In this document: piece after piece, positions 40,094-44,799 of the stretch
Layout of the letters: every line of letters starts with the position of its first letter
Position numbering within the stretch: the stretch's first letter is position 1
NCBI GenBank assembly: GCA_000695325.1
Contig: AVPN01000262.1
Span: 8,075 to 52,873, forward strand
Length of the DNA: 44,799 bases
From: Pleurobrachia bachei
Taxonomy: Eukaryota; Ctenophora; Tentaculata; Cydippida; Pleurobrachiidae
Reading direction: 5' to 3'
Made by a program: the position numbers and the translations under genes
Notes under the pieces: model-generated
What the model was told of the DNA's origin: nothing
Databases searched by the model: none
What the model saw: the letters and a program-made list of their open reading frames with translations, nothing else

Positions 40094-40128
40094 GCTAACT
40101 GTATCTCGTAAATCTTATAAAAACTGAC

Positions 40129-40228
40129 CTTTGAATGGAGAGACCCAGTAGAATTCAAGCGATCCAAAACTTCTGAGAAGTTCATTTGTGGATACTGACA
40201 GCTCGTTCATACCGGGGTAAGAGGGACT
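40129..40228 (-). CDS. Laminin alpha chain, first half of the L4 domain
   Basis: A 100-bp exon, phase 0 in and phase 1 out, reading SPSYPGMNELSVSTNELLRS and FGSLEFYWVSPFKG. It is followed by a GTCAGT donor and the intron that holds the GPCR; the partner exon is 37974-38226. A copy of it is at 43922-44021. Confidence 0.88.
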
Positions 40229-40387
40229 CTAGAAAACGTGTAATTAGTAATTAGTAATAAGTAGTATAGTATTAATGTATAGCTGTATTATTGACATTAA
40301 TTCTTCTGGGCAAAAAATTCTGATACCATATAATAGCTCTACGATGATCCCTCAATATTATTATCATTACGTATTACATGTTATTAC

Positions 40388-40689
40388 CTCAAGAACTGCT
40401 GGTTTTATTGTCTGCGTGGTATCTACACCTCTCACCATCCACCCTTGAGTATCACCCACTTCAAAGGCGCTCCCCAGTTTGTAATACATGAGATCTGCAG
40501 AGGAGCAGTTCTGGGTGACGCCTGAACAGTAGCATTCCTCACAACCATGTTCAGTGTCACTGGCCAGATTAAAGTAACCAAACTTGCACTCGTCACAATG
40601 CAGACCGGTAGTCAGATCCTGATGAGAGAGAGAGGGAGTTAGAGATGCTAAACGATATATAATATGTCTGACTGTTCTATAGTCAGATC

Positions 40690-40748
<59 letters not shown>

Positions 40749-40957
40749 GATAAAGTGGGTGAGAGAGAATGTTGATAAAGGATAGAGGGAGGTCAGAGAT
40801 AGATCGAGGTCTACTGTTTGGGGGAACAATTACCTTGCAGGGACACTGACCAGTGACATAGTCACAAACCGAGTCTAGGGAACCCAGTTCATTACACCCA
40901 CAAAGCGTACAAGCAGGATAGTCAGTCCTTCCATCTACACAGCGCTCACACTTATCC

Positions 40958-40999
<42 letters not shown>

Positions 41000-41511
41000 A
41001 GAGATAGATAGAGAGAGAGAGAGAGAGAAAAGAGAGATAGATAGAGAGAGAGAGAAGATATGATATGGTACCTGTGATGGTATCATTCCTACAGTAACAG
41101 TGTCCGGTATCGATGTTACAAGTATCCCCCATGCTGCCAGCCAGCCCACACCCACAGGCCCTGCAGCCCAGCACTGCATCATAACCCCACGCGTTAGCGG
41201 CACACGTCCCACAGTCATCTCCGACCACGTTAGGAGCACACTTACACTCCCCCGTGTCGGCATCACATACTGAGCTGTGTCCACTACCTTTTACTGAGCA
41301 CCGAGCTACTGGACACGCTGCAGGGGGGAGTTAACATATGGTTACCTTGTTATATTGAGGAGTTACGTTGCTACCGGCCAGTAACCCTACTCACGTTGAC
41401 AATTGGGAAATCCGAAATATCCAGCAACACATCTGTCACAAGTTCGTCCTATCACATTTTGCCTGCATATACATTGACCACCCATCGCCTTACATTGTTT
41501 ACTCATGGACC
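40388..41511 (-). CDS. Laminin alpha chain, EGF-like array
   Basis: Exons 41511-41395 (GQCICRQNVIGRTCDRCVAGY), 41317-41072 (VKGSGHSSVCDADTGECKC ... GDTCNIDTGHCYC), 40958-40834 (DKCERCVDGRTDYPACTLC) and 40618-40388 (LHCDECKFGYFNLASDTEH, leading to the L4 domain). All phases agree. A defect shows at the start of exon 40834-40958: in the second copy the acceptor reads CTACAG before GGGATAAG, whereas here GA-repeat sequence reaches the exon and the bases read CTCTCG, leaving no AG. Confidence 0.85.
40691..40746. repeat. (GA)n microsatellite in laminin intron
   Basis: About 56 bp of GA. The other copy has only short GA pieces here (around 44540-44560). Confidence 0.9.
40960..41056. repeat. (GA)n / GATAGATA low-complexity tract abutting a laminin exon
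   Basis: GA runs broken by AAAAGAGAGATAGATA twice, so part of it is itself a tandem repeat of about 40 bp. It occupies the whole intron and the place of the 3' splice site. Confidence 0.9.
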
Positions 41512-41658
41512 CTGTGAATTATAGTGAGTTTTTAATTGAAGGAGCTAGCTGCACTGATATGTATCCTTTAGTATGGAAGCTCCTAGTAATACTCAATTTA
41601 ACAATCCATGTAACAATCCCAGTAACACTCTGTGTGTACACTGTACTGTGTATTGTAC

Positions 41659-42328
41659 CTTCACTGTTGCAGCCACAGTGCGGGAGACCACTGAAAAACT
41701 CGGCAGCCAGGGTTAGATAGGCCTCGAAACATAAAGGGTTTCCAACTAGGTTAGGGTTGCATGTGGAGCTGAACTCTTCAGTTCTGTCAGGCGGTAGTTG
41801 TTGGATCATGGAGAGAGATGGTAGGAGGGAGACCGTGGTCACTATTTCACTCTGAAATGAGAACAATCAATTAGTCCACCTCTACTGCTGTTTACCCAGA
41901 TATTGGTTGTCTAACTCGACCCTCTTTCCGTACACGTGTTTAACACACACACCGTATATTACAAACCTACCAGTAGGAAGCACTTGTCCGGCGGGAAGTC
42001 AACAAGAGATGCCAGTACAAACTTGGGAGAGAGTGAAAAGTAGGGTGTTTCAAACAGATCAGAAGATGAATTCCTGTTTATAACAAGAGCTCTACAGGCA
42101 GTATATCCATTACAGGGTGCAAACTCAACGACTCCTGGAGAGATAGAAGTGTTTATAAAAGGAGCACTTTCACAGAAAGTTTAACTTACCCTTTCCAATG
42201 ACTTCCCCATTGTTGTTTTTAAATTCCACGCCCACTAAAAGATCCTGTAAACCAGCATAGAAATACTCCAGGATAATTCGGTAGGTACCGGGTGATCCGA
42301 TAAGATTTAGTCTCACTTCATAAATAGA
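41659..42328 (-). CDS. Laminin alpha chain, alpha-type domain before the EGF array
   Basis: Exons 42328-42190 (SIYEVRLNLIGSPGTYRIIL EYFYAGLQ), 42134-41971 (VVEFAPCNGYTACRALVINR) and 41851-41659 (EEFSSTCNPNLVGNPLCFEA ... LPHCGCNSEG). Phases are 0 in, then 1, 0 and 1 out. The layout, with TACRALVINR followed by a segment closing into GCNSEG and an LE module, resembles the large domain between EGF arrays of alpha3/alpha5-type and insect laminin alpha chains; this is inference from memory. The exon at 42328 needs a phase-0 donor upstream. Confidence 0.75.
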
Positions 42329-42381
42329 CTGAAAAAAGTTTTATGATGCATAAACTCCTGCCAATGGCGCGTTATTTCAGA

Positions 42382-42415
42382 TACCTTTCTCCCAGCGCGC
42401 CGCTGGGAGAAGGTA
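42382..42415. repeat. Hairpin, 15-bp stem with one bulge, 3-nt loop
   Basis: TACCTTTCTCCCAGCG (42382-42397, one extra T) pairs with CGCTGGGAGAAGGTA (42401-42415). It sits between the laminin exon ending at 42328 and the start of the duplicated unit (about 42465). Confidence 0.75.
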
Positions 42416-42810
42416 GCGTGACATTGTTTTGTGTTTCTAAAATAGTTGTCCAATCCAATCCAATCACCCCACACCCCACAAGATATACGATACGCCGTTT
42501 TTATAGCACAGGTGTGTCCCGATAGCTTGCTACTTCTCTGGCTAACGGGATTGGGAGCTAGTCTTCAGCTATTTACGCAATTTTGCCGGAGTTTTATAAC
42601 ACCTTTTCCATGTGGCCATAACTAAGGACTAAGTAGCAATGCCAGCTGTAGCATCTTTTTGATACCTTCTTTCGTCTTAATTTTCCCTACTTAAATTTGA
42701 TTCTTGAAACTTCCCTCTATTAAATAGTTTAATAAGTAATCTAATTAGTCTAAACACGGTTAACACGTCATGTTGCTGCTAACTAACACCCAACTATAGT
42801 TCCTAGTATA

Positions 42811-43887
42811 ATGGTAGCTAGCCCATGGAATGCCCATGTTGTGTTCGTCCCGATTGTCAAGTATTTCCCTGGCCACAGAGATTGGGATCACCTCCTGGCC
42901 CTCACTCTCTTCCTTACCCTACTAGTTGGGGCCCCTGGTAACCTCACCGCACTCCTATACTTCTGTTCTACAGCCAAGAAGGACATTGTAACATGTCTCT
43001 ACCTGCTAATATGTTGTGTGGACACACTAACTGTACTATTTAGTATCCCAGTGTTCCTATCATTGCTCTCACACCGTGAACCTCGCTGGTTCGACTCAGA
43101 AGATCTGTGTTTTGGGTGGGCTGATATATGGGGCACTCTACTTGAGGCTTCCCTATTTCTAACACTTGTTCTGAGTGTTTCCCGAACAATTGTCATCGCC
43201 AGACCCTTCGTCAGGATCAAAAAGAAGCATATTGCAATCGTGATCTGTGTATGGCTGGCTTGGCAAGTTATCGAGTGTGTATTATTCCACTTCACTTCAA
43301 ACTACACCGTTATTTTCACCAGTTCCACTGGTTACTGTGTGTTCGTGCCCAATACTACCCTCTCTACTAATACTGGGGCCTGGGAAATGCTACCTAACCT
43401 ATCCTACATCATCCCTTGTTTCCTAGTCCTCTTCTCCTTCATTATATCAGTGGTGTGTCTAATGAGGAACAATATTGGTGGAACTGGTACCAATCAGCGT
43501 GCTAGTGTCACCATAGCAACCCTTACAGGTCTCTTCCTAGCAACGACCACCCCCTTCATAGTGATTGATATCTACTATTTAGTGGACATGGTGGCAGGTA
43601 CCTACCCTGCACCTCACTTCATGGGGGTCTTCATGTATTGGTACTCATGGCCCCTGACCCGGGCAGTGTTACCCTGTGTTAATGCTGCACTTAACTCTGT
43701 TATCTACCTGTTAAAGGTCCCCAACTACACTAAATGGGTGGCTGGACACCTTCTGAAGAGAGCAGGGCGGGGTGGTAGGAGCACTACTATAAACCATGGA
43801 GGGGATCACAGGTCATACGGAGGGGGAAGTGTCCGAGGAAGTCATCGGTATCATGGAGGTAATGAGATGACCGAGGCAGTACTGTGA
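42811..43887 (+). CDS. Rhodopsin-like GPCR, copy 2
   Basis: 358 residues, same frame length as the copy at 39017. About ten residues differ, among them Met67 to Ile, Val106 to Ile, Ser113 to Ala, Leu145 to Ile, Val150 to Ala and changes in the tail (SHRGSH to SVRGSH, DQMTE to NEMTE). The SRT and NSVIY variants are shared. Flanks also match (about 42465-44760 with 38595-40960). Given the broken laminin context this is more likely the second allele than a true duplicate gene. Confidence 0.85.
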   Translation: MVASPWNAHVVFVPIVKYFPGHRDWDHLLALTLFLTLLVGAPGNLTALLYFCSTAKKDIVTCLYLLICCVDTLTVLFSIPVFLSLLSHREPRWFDSEDLCFGWADIWGTLLEASLFLTLVLSVSRTIVIARPFVRIKKKHIAIVICVWLAWQVIECVLFHFTSNYTVIFTSSTGYCVFVPNTTLSTNTGAWEMLPNLSYIIPCFLVLFSFIISVVCLMRNNIGGTGTNQRASVTIATLTGLFLATTTPFIVIDIYYLVDMVAGTYPAPHFMGVFMYWYSWPLTRAVLPCVNAALNSVIYLLKVPNYTKWVAGHLLKRAGRGGRSTTINHGGDHRSYGGGSVRGSHRYHGGNEMTEAVL

Positions 43888-43921
43888 GCTAACTGTATCT
43901 CTTAAATCTTATAAAACTGAC

Positions 43922-44752
43922 CTTTGAATGGAGAGACCCAGTAGAATTCAAGCGATCCGAAACTTCTGAGAAGTTCATTAGTGGAAACTGACAGCTCGTT
44001 CATACCGGGATAAGAGGGACTCTGGGAAATATTGTAATTCGTAATTATTATTATTTTTTATAGTAATTAGTAATTAGTAGTAAAGTAATGTATAGCTGTA
44101 TTCTGGGCAGTTCTTCTGAGCAAACAATTCTGGTATCACATAGCTCTACGATGATCCCTCAATATTATTATCAATACGTATTATCATTGTGTACCTCAAG
44201 AACAGCTGGTTTTATTGTCTGCTCGGTATCCACACCTCTCACCATCCACCCTTGAGTATCCCCCATTTCAAATGCACTCCCCAGTTTGTAATACATGAGA
44301 TCCGCAGAGGAACAGTTCTGGGTGACCCCTGAACAGTAGCATTCCTCACAACCATGTTCAGTGTCACTGGCCAGGTTAAAGTAACCAAACTTGCACTCGT
44401 CACACTGCAGACCGGTAGTCAGGTCCTGAGGGAGAGAGGGAGTGAGCTAGAGATGCTGTTCTTTAGTCACATCCTTGCGGATATTGATTGAGAAATCCTA
44501 AGGTAAAAGATAGGTCTGACTGTTCTTTAGTCAGATCCTGAGGAAAGCGAGAGAGTTGTGTTGATAAAGTGAGTGAGAGGTGAGTTGGTTAAGGATTTAG
44601 GTCTACTGGGGGGAACACCAACCTTGCAGGGACACTGGCCAGTGACATAGTCACACACTGAGTCTAGGGAACCCAGTTCGTTACACCCGCAAAGTTTACA
44701 AGCAGGATAGTCAGTCCTTCCATCTACACAGCGCTCACACTTATCCCCTGTA

Positions 44753-44760
<8 letters not shown>
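43922..44760 (-). CDS. Laminin alpha chain, duplicate L4 first-half exon and EGF exons
   Basis: Copies of exons 40129-40228 (here 43922-44021), 40388-40618 (about 44194-44426) and 40834-40958 (about 44630-44749, intact CTACAG acceptor). The window ends in the GA tract beyond. The L4 exon ends in phase 1, but the next exon downstream in gene order (42328-42190) starts in phase 0, so the duplicate cannot be spliced in frame into the rest. Confidence 0.8.

Positions 44761-44799
<39 letters not shown>
44757..44799. repeat. (GA)n microsatellite at the window end
   Basis: Pure GA to the last base; it matches the tract at 40960 in the other copy. Confidence 0.95.

Noticed and set aside
1-44799. tRNA, rRNA or CRISPR-like arrays
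   Set aside because: None recognised on either strand by eye; the short regular arrays present are microsatellites or the minisatellite described.

Overview
The window is nuclear DNA of an early-branching animal, most likely a sponge. That placement is an inference from gene content and style. The genes are ordinary metazoan ones: axonemal dynein, CapZ alpha, gamma-SNAP, ZNF330, a GRAF-type RhoGAP, EMC7, a laminin alpha chain, a C-type lectin and an intronless rhodopsin-like GPCR. They are tightly packed, with short GT-AG introns or none, and the DNA is rich in GA/CT microsatellites.

Layout: 1-2160 (+) 3' end of a DNAH5/DNAH8-like dynein heavy chain; 2988-4308 (+) secreted sushi/cysteine-rich protein; 4564-7981 (-) ten-exon secreted C-type lectin, convergent with the sushi gene; 7982-11812 non-coding DNA carrying a 1.8 kb tandem repeat; 11813-17427 (-) CapZ alpha and gamma-SNAP, then both again beyond an N gap; 18038-18973 (-) ZNF330; 20432-22643 (-) GRAF (BAR-PH-RhoGAP-SH3) with breaks in frame; 22891-23672 (-) EMC7; 23799-25376 (-) 5'-truncated LINE with a perfect 15-bp target-site duplication, inserted about 110 bp upstream of EMC7; 25833-44799 (-) laminin alpha chain, interrupted by an N gap, with a GPCR gene lying on the opposite strand inside one of its introns and present twice.

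Much of the apparent duplication looks like assembly of two haplotypes. At both N gaps the sequence after the gap restarts inside a gene already complete before it. The GPCR/laminin repeat would break the laminin reading frame if it were real. These copies differ by a few percent, so they work as allele pairs and reveal presence/absence differences: a minisatellite, a fold-back insertion, multiplied X-box-like sites and a lost splice acceptor.

The most notable biology is a gamma-SNAP with a C-terminal tail of eight NPF motifs (a predicted EH-domain binding array), a GPCR nested antisense in the intron that splits a laminin IV domain, a laminin alpha chain that stops after three LG domains, and a scatter of tight, nearly perfect hairpins in introns.
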